Of a stretch of 32,409 nucleotides of DNA, positions 1-6,753 are shown in pieces (position 1 is the stretch's first letter; each line of letters opens with the position of its first letter). This DNA is from Campylobacter sp. (GTDB taxonomy: Bacteria; Campylobacterota; Campylobacteria; Campylobacterales; Campylobacteraceae): positions 1-32,409 of the forward strand of contig JAFUFY010000022.1 in NCBI GenBank assembly GCA_017469645.1. Direction: 5' to 3'. The notes under the pieces were generated by a model, which was given only the letters and a program-made list of their open reading frames with translations, made no database searches and was not told the DNA's origin. Made by a program: the position numbers and the translations under genes.

Positions 1-527
1 GTCCAAACTCCTGCGCTTTCGTAAAGTTTTTGCACAAATTCATCATAAGTAATATTATTTGCTTCAAGAAACCCTTTTAAATATACCAAACTAGCGTCCA
101 TACCTTGTTCTTTTTCGATTTCAAGCAGTTTTGCATAAATTGGCTCCATTGCTTCTATTGCTTTTCTAGGAGCTGGCATACGATATGCAGTATGCTCTAT
201 GATTTTGCCTGTTGCACGGTCATAATGTGGCTCAAAATCGGTAATAACCCAGTAATATCTGCCGTCTTTTGCCAAATTTTTCACAACGGCTTTAAAATTA
301 TTTCCATCACTTATGCGATCCCACATCAGCTTAAATGCGATTTTTGGCATATCCGGATGACGAACGATATTGTGTGGCTGATTCATTAACTCTTCATTTG
401 AATAGCCGCAAACTTCGCTAAAATAGTCATTTGCATATGTAATAATGCCTTTATCGTCGGTTTTGGAGATAATAATCTTTTTTGGATCAAGCTTAATCTC
501 TTCATTTTTAGGCTGCGGTCTTGCCAT
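1..527 (-). CDS. PAS-domain sensor protein, CetB/Aer-like (3' end outside window)
   Basis: The frame is open from the ATG at 527 to the window edge (175 codons, no stop). AAGGAG lies just upstream of the start. The N-terminal half is a PAS domain: an I/V-TYAND segment, then FSEVCGYSNEEL, NIVRHPDMP, MWDRI and a G-YYWV strand, the pattern of Aer/CetB-type PAS domains that bind FAD or haem and sense redox or energy state for chemotaxis. No membrane segment or methyl-accepting domain is visible in the part seen, so like CetB it may signal through a separate partner receptor. It diverges from the gene at 647, and the two share a palindromic promoter region. Family call firm; exact orthologue and cofactor uncertain. 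Confidence 0.85.
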   Translation of the reverse strand, partial: MARPQPKNEEIKLDPKKIIISKTDDKGIITYANDYFSEVCGYSNEELMNQPHNIVRHPDMPKIAFKLMWDRISDGNNFKAVVKNLAKDGRYYWVITDFEPHYDRATGKIIEHTAYRMPAPRKAIEAMEPIYAKLLEIEKEQGMDASLVYLKGFLEANNITYDEFVQKLYESAGVW

Positions 528-573
528 AAAAAACTCCTTGTAGTTTCTATCATATAAATAAATTTTTCGTCGC

Positions 574-609
574 AATTTTAGCATATTTTTATAAAAGTAT
601 GCTAAAATT
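574..609. promoter_or_regulatory. Divergent back-to-back -10 promoters in a 12-bp inverted repeat
   Basis: The arms AATTTTAGCATA (574-585) and TATGCTAAAATT (598-609) are perfect inverted repeats separated by 12 bp. Each arm read outward contains TATGCTAAAAT, the extended -10 form seen before several genes here (10561, 27160, 31372). The left arm would start transcription near 568 for the PAS gene, the right near 615 for the gene at 647. RNA polymerase footprints would overlap. Confidence 0.65.
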
Positions 610-646
610 CAAGGATACTTTTATCAGTCGTAAGAGGAGGCCCGCT

Positions 647-1090
647 TTGACAAAAGATACGACGATACGAACGGTTGAAAAATTTATGAATTCACAAGAT
701 ATGCTTATGCTTCGCATTAAAAAAGGAGTTTTTGATGACGGAGCAAAAAACTTGGATCAAATTTTAGTGCCGTTTGAACAATTTATTGAATTTTTAAAAT
801 CACCGGAAAACAATCTTTTAAATCTGCTTGGAACTTTAACCTATAATAATATTTTAAGCTACGCACAAGACGGCTTATCAAAATGTCAAAAAATTTACAG
901 CACTTTCTTTGTTGAAAGCAGCGGACTTTTTGGCAAAAAAATCAAATTTATTGAACCGAGCCAAGTCGATTTAGAAAAAGCAAAGTCTTATTATAAAGAT
1001 TTGACAACCATAAATGACAAAATGAACGAATACCTAAAAATCGGACTTCAAAGACTTCACAGCCTAGATGTAGATAAATTTCAAAGTTAA
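647..1090 (+). CDS. Hypothetical protein, about 147 aa
   Basis: Unrecognised. The frame is open from an ATG at 599, but that ATG is part of the apparent -10 box, so it cannot be in the transcript. The TTG at 647 is preceded by a very strong Shine-Dalgarno (AAGAGGAGG, 632-640) and is my chosen start. The product is soluble, mostly helical and charged, without signal peptide or TM segment; it has no metal or nucleotide-binding motif that I can see. It is monocistronic, ending just before a bidirectional terminator, and diverges from a PAS sensor gene, so co-regulation or a signalling link is possible but unproven. Confidence 0.7.
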   Translation: MTKDTTIRTVEKFMNSQDMLMLRIKKGVFDDGAKNLDQILVPFEQFIEFLKSPENNLLNLLGTLTYNNILSYAQDGLSKCQKIYSTFFVESSGLFGKKIKFIEPSQVDLEKAKSYYKDLTTINDKMNEYLKIGLQRLHSLDVDKFQS

Positions 1091-1110
1091 TTTTATTATT
1101 TAAAAAATTT

Positions 1111-1154
1111 AAAAAAGGCGAAGTGATAAATTTAAATCCACTTCGCCTTTTTTT
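1111..1154. terminator. Bidirectional intrinsic terminator
   Basis: Arms 1111-1125 (A-run then GGCGAAGTG) and 1139-1153 (CACTTCGCC then T-run) form a 15-bp stem with a 13-nt AT loop. A U-tract follows on both strands, so it can end the gene at 647-1090 and the leftward rpmB-DUF465 operon. Confidence 0.85.
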
Positions 1155-1174
1155 ATTTTTAGAATTTGCAAATT

Positions 1175-1402
1175 TTATTCGCCGTGTTCAGCTCTGTATT
1201 TTGCTAAATATGCATGAATTTCATCTTTTACACGCAATTTTTCTTTTTTTAACGAATCATATTCAAAATCGCTAACATGAATTCTGCCTTCTGCTATGTC
1301 AGCAACTTTGTGATCAAGCTCGTCGTGTCTTTTAAAAAGTGCGTCAAAGTGCGCATCTTTGCCTTTTAGCTCCGTGATTAGGTCCCTATATTCGTGTAAC
1401 AT
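1175..1402 (-). CDS. DUF465 (YdcH-like) small coiled-coil protein
   Basis: A 75-aa, highly charged, wholly helical protein. The pattern HxxL...F...HDELD.....(14)...L.KEKL.LKDEI matches the DUF465/YdcH family, short antiparallel coiled coils of unknown function. The start ATG at 1402 follows AAAGGAT at about 7 nt. It is the last gene of the leftward rpmB-channel-argJ run, 56 bp after argJ, and is followed by the bidirectional terminator at 1111-1154. I recall a DUF465 gene near rpmB in C. jejuni as well, which fits vertical inheritance. Confidence 0.8.
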   Translation of the reverse strand: MLHEYRDLITELKGKDAHFDALFKRHDELDHKVADIAEGRIHVSDFEYDSLKKEKLRVKDEIHAYLAKYRAEHGE

Positions 1403-1458
1403 TTTTTATCCTTTCATTAAATTTGACTTATTTTATCCAATTTGCTCTTAAAAGATAG

Positions 1459-2640
1459 TTATGAGCGATAATCTGCGTTGATTTTTACATAATCATAGCT
1501 CAAATCGCAACCAAAAGCACTAAATTTGCCCCGCCCTACGCCCAAATCACAACTGATTTTAAAGCTATCTTTTTGCATAACTTTGTGTGCCTGTTCTTCC
1601 CTTTCAGCCGTAAGCTCGGTATTAAATTTATCATAGACTAACACATCATCGTATTTTATAACTAGTTTTAGCTCATCACACTCTACACCACTAGCTCCGA
1701 TAGTAGAAGCGATTCTCCCCCAGTTTGGATCTTCGCCAAAAATCGCAGTTTTAACAAGCGGCGAATTTGATAACGCTTTTGCGGCGATTTTTGCTTCATT
1801 GTCATCTTTTGCACCGCTTACTTCAAAGCAAACGACTTTATTTGCCCCTTCGCCGTCTTTGACTAACATCAAAGAAAGCTCTTTTGTAATCATATTTAAG
1901 GCTGTTTTAAACGCCGTTTTGTCGTAACTTTTAACACCACTTGAAAGTAGCATAACAGTGTCGTTTGTGCTAGTATCGCCATCGATACTTACGCAGTTAA
2001 AGCTTTGTTCTACGGCGTCTTGCAAAAGCTCGTCCATATCGCTTTGCGGAATTTTAGCGTCTGTCGCGATATAGCAAAGCATTGTAGCAAGAGCCGGGTT
2101 TATCATACCTGCCCCTTTGCAAATTCCTGCTATGCAAAATTTCTCTTTGTTTTCAAGCTCCACGCTAAAAGAGAGTTCTTTTTTGAAAGTATCGGTTGTC
2201 ATTATCGCAGTGGCGACATTATGCGAATTTCGTGCGTTAAAATCGAATTTATCAAACGCGGCGATGATTTTATCTTTTTTTAGTCTATAACCGATAACGC
2301 CCGTTGAACTCATAATCGGATTGATTAAATTTATCTTTTTTCCCAAATTTGCAAAAAGCTCGTCGATGTCGCTAACTCCGTTTTCGCCTGTCATTGCGTT
2401 TGCATTTTTTGAATTTAGTAAAATAAAATTTGATTTGAAATTTTTTGGATATTTTCTAAAATGTTTGATTGGCGCAGCGGCAAATTTATTGCTCGTAAAA
2501 ATCGCGCTCACGCTAAAAGGCTCGTCAGAGCGAATAAATCCTAAATCGTTTCCTTCTTTTTTAAAGCCTGAATTTACGCCGTCAAAAAAGAAGCCTTGCA
2601 CATTTTCAAGCCCCCCTTTTAGCGAAATTATATCAAACAT
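1459..2640 (-). CDS. argJ: Bifunctional glutamate N-acetyltransferase / amino-acid acetyltransferase (ArgJ)
   Basis: ArgJ transfers acetyl groups between N-acetylornithine and glutamate (and may also use acetyl-CoA), recycling acetyl in arginine biosynthesis. The 393-aa length is typical. The autoprocessing site is clear: KGAGMINPALATML with Thr186 as the nucleophile exposed after cleavage of the Ala185-Thr186 bond into alpha and beta chains. The STGVIG loop (about 112-117) supplies the oxyanion-hole residues, and the C-terminus ends in the usual INADYRS. The start ATG at 2640 overlaps the 3' end of the potassium-channel gene by 8 bp, so the two are probably translationally coupled. No other arginine genes are present nearby. 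Confidence 0.95.
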   Translation of the reverse strand: MFDIISLKGGLENVQGFFFDGVNSGFKKEGNDLGFIRSDEPFSVSAIFTSNKFAAAPIKHFRKYPKNFKSNFILLNSKNANAMTGENGVSDIDELFANLGKKINLINPIMSSTGVIGYRLKKDKIIAAFDKFDFNARNSHNVATAIMTTDTFKKELSFSVELENKEKFCIAGICKGAGMINPALATMLCYIATDAKIPQSDMDELLQDAVEQSFNCVSIDGDTSTNDTVMLLSSGVKSYDKTAFKTALNMITKELSLMLVKDGEGANKVVCFEVSGAKDDNEAKIAAKALSNSPLVKTAIFGEDPNWGRIASTIGASGVECDELKLVIKYDDVLVYDKFNTELTAEREEQAHKVMQKDSFKISCDLGVGRGKFSAFGCDLSYDYVKINADYRS

Positions 2641-3760
2641 ACTTCATCTCCTGCGGTTTATACTTGCTGTTTATGAGTTTTTTTGTCGCCATAATGCCCT
2701 CGGCTGTACCGATAACTAAAAACTTCACGCCCGTTCCTATCAAATAATCCCCGTTTGGCATAGGCGTAAATTTATTATTTGGCTCTTTAATGCCCACGAC
2801 ATCGGCGTTTGTCATCTCTCTAAGTTTTGTTTCTTTTAAGCGTTTAAAGCGAATCCACGAATATTCAGGAATTTCGATCTCTTCAATGTCAATCGGCGAA
2901 TCCTTTTGATACAAAAATCTCTCCAAAATATTTTCCATATCCGGGCGAACGCTCACAGCTGAAAGGCGTTGTGCGGCTAGTTTTGACGGCGATACGACCG
3001 AATTTGCACCAAGTTTTTTAAGTTTTTCTATATCATTTTGCGTATCTGCGCTAGTCATTATGAAATACGGCGTCCTGCCAAGCTCTTTTTCATAAAGCCT
3101 AACAACCGAGATTATAGCGATATTATCGGCTAAATTTGGACTTAGAGTTATAACGCATTTTGCACTTGAAAGGTGTGCTTTTAAAAGCGTATTTTCCATG
3201 TGTGGTTCGCCGATGATAAAATACGGATAGCTGTTTTCTTCGGCGATTTGCGCCAAATTTGAATTATTGTCGATTACCACAAAAGGAATATGATTTGCTC
3301 TAAATTCTTTTGCAAGCTCAGCAGAATAGATATTGTCATAGCAGATGATAAAATGATTTTTTAGCCTTGCGATATTATTTATCATATTTCTCTCCCTAAT
3401 TAAGTTTAAAAGTATTCCCTTTTGGATAACCTCAACAACGACACCCAGACAAAATGTAAAAGTTCCAAAGCCCATTAAAATAAAAACTATGGTAAAAATT
3501 CGCCCTGCATTTGAAATCGGAGCGACTTCGGTAAAACCGACGGTTGTAAATGTCATACCTGCTTGATAAAAAGCGTCTGCTAACGAAAACCCTGCGATAA
3601 AAATATAACCCAAAGTTCCGATTAACATCATTAAGATTATAAGGATTAAAGGTAGTCTAAAAGCTTTTAATTGGTCGTAAATTTCTGAATTTAAGTCAAT
3701 GTCCGGCTTAGTAGAGCCGGACCAGTTGAGGAATTTTTTAACTTTGTCTGCAAAAGACAT
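2633..3760 (-). CDS. Two-TM potassium channel with RCK (TrkA-N/TrkA-C) domain
   Basis: The 375-aa protein has TM1 at about 35-58, a pore loop, and TM2 at about 85-110, then a cytoplasmic TrkA-N Rossmann domain (from about 130) and a TrkA-C domain (about 295-365). The selectivity filter reads TTVGFTE (72-78) where most channels have TVGYGD. The nucleotide-binding loop reads CYDNIYS and lacks the usual Gly-x-Gly-x-x-Gly. H. pylori has a two-TM RCK channel needed for potassium uptake (HpKchA), and this may be its relative. The gene sits 18 bp after rpmB and overlaps argJ by 8 bp. Confidence 0.88.
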   Translation of the reverse strand: MSFADKVKKFLNWSGSTKPDIDLNSEIYDQLKAFRLPLILIILMMLIGTLGYIFIAGFSLADAFYQAGMTFTTVGFTEVAPISNAGRIFTIVFILMGFGTFTFCLGVVVEVIQKGILLNLIRERNMINNIARLKNHFIICYDNIYSAELAKEFRANHIPFVVIDNNSNLAQIAEENSYPYFIIGEPHMENTLLKAHLSSAKCVITLSPNLADNIAIISVVRLYEKELGRTPYFIMTSADTQNDIEKLKKLGANSVVSPSKLAAQRLSAVSVRPDMENILERFLYQKDSPIDIEEIEIPEYSWIRFKRLKETKLREMTNADVVGIKEPNNKFTPMPNGDYLIGTGVKFLVIGTAEGIMATKKLINSKYKPQEMKYV

Positions 3761-3778
3761 AGTTTCCTCTTTTTTGCA

Positions 3779-3970
3779 CTATTTAGATTGTTTTTTCATC
3801 GTTCTTAAAGTCGATGCAGCAACTTTAATTCTTTTTGTTGTTCCGTCTTCCAAAGTTACGCGGATTGTGCGTAAATTTACTTGGAATTTCTTTTTTGTTC
3901 TATTGTTTGCGTGGCTTACGCTGTTGCCTACTTGCGCGCCTTTTCCTGTGATAGCACATCTTCTTGCCAT
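3779..3970 (-). CDS. rpmB: 50S ribosomal protein L28
   Basis: The 63-aa protein begins [20 protein letters not shown], the signature L28 N-terminus, followed by the basic N-x-R-T-K-K-F-x-N-L segment. The length fits the short bacterial L28. Unlike many zinc-binding L28 forms, only Cys5 is present. AAGGAAAATATC precedes the ATG at 3970. It leads the leftward run rpmB-channel-argJ-DUF465 and is transcribed away from rpe, as I recall for C. jejuni. Confidence 0.96.
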   Translation of the reverse strand: MARRCAITGKGAQVGNSVSHANNRTKKKFQVNLRTIRVTLEDGTTKRIKVAASTLRTMKKQSK

Positions 3971-4003
3971 GATATTTTCCTTTTGAATTTAAGTTAAACG
4001 GGG

Positions 4004-4009
4004 ATTATA
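4004..4009 (-). promoter_or_regulatory. rpmB promoter, -10 box TATAAT
   Basis: On the minus strand TTGGCTATAAT lies about 34 bp before the rpmB ATG, a perfect -10 with no recognisable -35, as is usual for Campylobacter sigma70 promoters. Confidence 0.7.
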
Positions 4010-4117
4010 GCCAAAAAAAGTTCAAAATTTACTTAAACAAAGCCGTAGCAAATTTGCAAATTTAAAAACAATTGCGATTTTGAAATTTGAAAATTTACAT
4101 TGTGGTTATTTAACCAC

Positions 4118-4157
4118 TGGCGATTGCTTCGTCGCTTCGCTTCTCGCAATGACAATA
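4118..4157 (-). repeat. Hairpin repeat copy 1 (GCAATCGCCA type)
   Basis: Runs GGCGATTGCTTCG ... CTCGCAATGACA on the plus strand, so the element (defined as starting TGTCATTGCGAG) is on the minus strand. The inner stem is degenerate here. The flank 4102-4117 (GTGGTTA, TT, TAACCAC) is itself a perfect hairpin and is partly conserved beside copy 7. Confidence 0.85.
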
Positions 4158-4199
4158 GAGACTAATCGTAAATTAAAAAAGAGTAAATTTTGTTTCAAC

Positions 4200-4238
4200 T
4201 GTCATTGCGAGACTGCAAAGCAGTCGAAGCAATCGCCA
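4200..4238 (+). repeat. Hairpin repeat copy 2 (GCAATCGCCA type)
   Basis: TGTCATTGCGA, inner stem GACTGC-AAA-GCAGTC, then GAAGCAATCGCCA. It is inverted relative to copy 1, 42 bp away, making an inverted pair. The rest of 4021-4360 is AT-rich without an ORF. Confidence 0.88.
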
Positions 4239-4369
4239 AAGCTAAAATAGTCATAATCTAAATTTGTAAATTTACAATTAAATCAAATTTAGTATTGCAA
4301 ATAAATTTAGCTATTTGAAAAGTTGTCTCACAAATTTTAAATTTTATTGAATTTTATGCCTTGTAAAGG

Positions 4370-4375
4370 TAAAAT
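4370..4375 (+). promoter_or_regulatory. rpe promoter, -10 box TAAAAT
   Basis: GGTAAAAT lies about 31 bp before the rpe ATG, with no clear -35. Same form as the yajC box at 22062. Confidence 0.5.
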
Positions 4376-4406
4376 TACGCAAAAAATTTAAAAAGAAGGA
4401 ATTTTT

Positions 4407-5048
4407 ATGTATGTAGCTCCTAGCATTTTATCGGCTGATTTTGGGAGATTAAACGAAGAGATTACAAAAGTTTGCGAAGCAGGAGCCGACCTTATCCATG
4501 TCGATGTTATGGACGGGCATTTTGTGCCAAATCTCACAATCGGACCGCTTGTTGTAAAATCAGTCGCCAAAGTCGCAACCAAGCCACTTGATATTCATTT
4601 AATGGTGCAAAATAACACATTTTTTGTTGATTTATTCTTGCCATTAAAACCTAAATTTTTAAGCTTTCATATCGAAGAAGAAAAACACCCGCTTCGCTTG
4701 ATTGATTATATCCGCAAAAACGGGGTAAGTCCAGCCATCGTGCTAAATCCGCACACAAGCGTTTCTAGCCTAGAATATATCATAAACGAAGTCGATATGG
4801 TGCTTTTAATGAGCGTAAATCCGGGCTTTGGGGGGCAAAAATTTATCCCGTCAGTCTTGCGAAAAATTTCAGAACTAAGAAATTTGATAGAAAAAACAAA
4901 TTCAAAATGTATGATCGAAGTCGATGGTGGCGTAACCGGCTTAAATATCGCTGAAATCGATGAAGCAGGAGCCGACATCGTGGTAGCAGGAAACTACATT
5001 TTCTCATCAAATGACTACGCCGAAGCGATAAAAGCGTTAAAAATTTGA
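4407..5048 (+). CDS. rpe: Ribulose-phosphate 3-epimerase
   Basis: Interconverts ribulose-5-phosphate and xylulose-5-phosphate in the pentose phosphate pathway; a TIM-barrel metalloenzyme. All active-site strands are visible: APSILSAD at the N-terminus, HVDVMDGHFVPN with metal and catalytic residues His31, Asp33 and Met35, the metal ligand His64 in DIHLMV, the phosphate-binding loop NPGFGGQ (138-144) and Asp173 in EVDGGV. Length (213 aa) is normal. GAAGGA precedes the ATG. The stop TGA overlaps the TTG start of the next gene as TTGA, so the two are coupled. Confidence 0.97.
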   Translation: MYVAPSILSADFGRLNEEITKVCEAGADLIHVDVMDGHFVPNLTIGPLVVKSVAKVATKPLDIHLMVQNNTFFVDLFLPLKPKFLSFHIEEEKHPLRLIDYIRKNGVSPAIVLNPHTSVSSLEYIINEVDMVLLMSVNPGFGGQKFIPSVLRKISELRNLIEKTNSKCMIEVDGGVTGLNIAEIDEAGADIVVAGNYIFSSNDYAEAIKALKI

Positions 5049-5848
5049 GCGAAAGAGCAAATTTGAACCAAAAAATAGAAAATTTGATAAATTTAATCGC
5101 TTCAAAAAGCATAAATTATCACGATTTTATCGGCATTGCAAACGGCATTGATGATATAAAAAACCTTTTTGACCCAAAAGATTTTTCTATGTGGCACACG
5201 CTCGGGCTTCCTGTGATGAAGCTTGATAACGGCAAAATCACGCTAAAAAGCCGTGAAACGGACATTTGCGATGAGACATTTTGTTTTGTCGATATTGAGA
5301 CCACAGGCGGCACAAAAGACGGGCAAATCATCGAAATCGGCGCTTTAAAAGTGCGTAACGGCGAGATAATTGATAAATTTGAAACCTTTGTCCGAGCCGA
5401 AGCGATACCCCAAAACATAACCGAGCTAACGGGTATTACGCTTGAAGATGTAGCAGACGCTCCGAATTTAGCGTTTGTTTTGGAGCATTTTAGACTGTTT
5501 TTGGGCGAAGCAGTTTTCGTAGCGCACAATGCGAAATTTGATTACGGATTTATTAGCCATAGCCTTGAAAAATTGGGCTTTGGAATGCTCTTAAATTTGC
5601 GAATTTGCACGATTGATTTAGCTAGACGAACGATTCCGTCACAGAGATACGGACTAAGCGCGTTAAAAGAGCTTTTGGGCGTGCAAAATACGCACCACAG
5701 GGCTTACAGCGACGCCGTTTCGTGCTATGAAATTTTCAAACATGCCCTAACGCAAATCCCGTGGAGCGTGCAAACCACTACCGATTTAATCCAATTTAGC
5801 AAAACGGCAAAGTCGGTAGTGTTGCCGAAAACACTACCGCAAGAATAG
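5045..5848 (+). CDS. dnaQ: DnaQ-family 3'-5' exonuclease (Pol III epsilon-like)
   Basis: A DEDDh exonuclease: Exo I FVDIETTG (Asp83, Glu85), Exo II HNAKFD (Asp166), Exo III HRAYSDA (His218, Asp223). It probably proofreads for DNA polymerase III, or repairs DNA on its own. About 78 residues precede the exonuclease domain, a helical region not found in E. coli epsilon. The TTG start overlaps the rpe stop in TTGA. The stop lies 14 bp from the stop of the convergent OLD-nuclease gene and no clear terminator separates them. Whether this is the replicative proofreading subunit or an accessory exonuclease cannot be decided here. Confidence 0.85.
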   Translation: MSERANLNQKIENLINLIASKSINYHDFIGIANGIDDIKNLFDPKDFSMWHTLGLPVMKLDNGKITLKSRETDICDETFCFVDIETTGGTKDGQIIEIGALKVRNGEIIDKFETFVRAEAIPQNITELTGITLEDVADAPNLAFVLEHFRLFLGEAVFVAHNAKFDYGFISHSLEKLGFGMLLNLRICTIDLARRTIPSQRYGLSALKELLGVQNTHHRAYSDAVSCYEIFKHALTQIPWSVQTTTDLIQFSKTAKSVVLPKTLPQE

Positions 5849-5862
5849 ATATTTATAATTGA

Positions 5863-6753
5863 TTATTTGTAAGAATCAAAAAACTCTATAAGTTTAAAGA
5901 AATTCTGTTTTGTATTGTCGTCAATTTCTATTTTATCAAACTGGCATTTAAATTTCAAAGCTTTTAGTCCCTTCTTTACACCTTTATCATCAATGTTAAA
6001 ACTTTTCTTTAATTCATCACTAAATAGGTCTTCTATCTCTTTCTTATCTTGATTATCCAAAATTTCATTGATTGTATCTGCCTTTATACTGTCATTTTCC
6101 AGCAAATTTTTAAAATCTTTTCCTGCTTTATCACCATCCAGTAGTAAAGTTACATATCGTTCTTTTAAATTTTCGCCAAGTTGGCGGAGTTTATCGGCAA
6201 TAGATTTTTGACATTCATTATCCAAATTTGACTTTCCAATACCACCTATTGGCAAAAATATTAGTTTTGTCTCTTTGTTTTTTTCTTTTTCATAAAGTTT
6301 ATTAAAGCAAGTCAAATAATGATAATCGCTTATACCTTCTACAAAAACTATTTTATCTTTGTTATCTACAAGCGAAAAATATCCACTACCTAATGCTTTT
6401 ATGATTTCAGATAGTGTATCAATATCATCGTCTTTTGGTAAAATCGAAAAGTCATTACAAATAGTAGCACCAGCATCGCCATCTTTTTTCACTATTACGA
6501 TTTCATCTAAATGTCGAATATCTAACAAATTTGGTGAGTGTGTGGAAACAATAAATAAAATATTATTTTTTTCTCCAAATTCTTTTAGAAATTTGCGAAT
6601 TTCTTTTTGCGCTGGGATACTTAGACTATTTTCAAGCTCATCTATCAAAACAATATCTCCATTTTTTCTGTCATCTCTATATAAAAAATTAAAAAATAGA
6701 TTAAAAAACTTTTTTAAAACCAACACTTTGACTATTAAGCGAGATAGCTTCAC
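5863..6753 (-). CDS. OLD-family nuclease, C-terminal part (ATPase Walker B + TOPRIM), downstream of frameshift
   Basis: This frame carries the second half of an ABC-type ATPase (DIVLIDELEN with Asp38/Glu39, switch His72 in STHSPNLLD) and then a TOPRIM nuclease domain (FVEGISD with Glu139 and Asp143, LLLDGDKAG with Asp206 and Asp208). These are the catalytic landmarks of OLD proteins. The first 15 or so residues are an artefact of reading upstream of the shift and no ribosome-binding site precedes the ATG, so this is unlikely to be an independent gene. It continues the upstream ORF in the +1 frame, the junction lying in the A6/T6 tracts at 6703-6715. The C-terminus appears complete at about 296 residues. 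Confidence 0.75.
   Translation of the reverse strand: MKLSRLIVKVLVLKKFFNLFFNFLYRDDRKNGDIVLIDELENSLSIPAQKEIRKFLKEFGEKNNILFIVSTHSPNLLDIRHLDEIVIVKKDGDAGATICNDFSILPKDDDIDTLSEIIKALGSGYFSLVDNKDKIVFVEGISDYHYLTCFNKLYEKEKNKETKLIFLPIGGIGKSNLDNECQKSIADKLRQLGENLKERYVTLLLDGDKAGKDFKNLLENDSIKADTINEILDNQDKKEIEDLFSDELKKSFNIDDKGVKKGLKALKFKCQFDKIEIDDNTKQNFFKLIEFFDSYK

Noticed and set aside
105..389. Plus-strand 94-aa ORF in the first 400 bp
   Set aside because: It is antisense to the clear PAS-domain gene and has a cysteine/phenylalanine-rich, unstructured composition.
6701..6715. Programmed -1 ribosomal frameshift at an A-AAA-AAG heptamer in the OLD gene
   Set aside because: The heptamer is present, but the downstream frame needs a +1 (or -2) shift, not -1.
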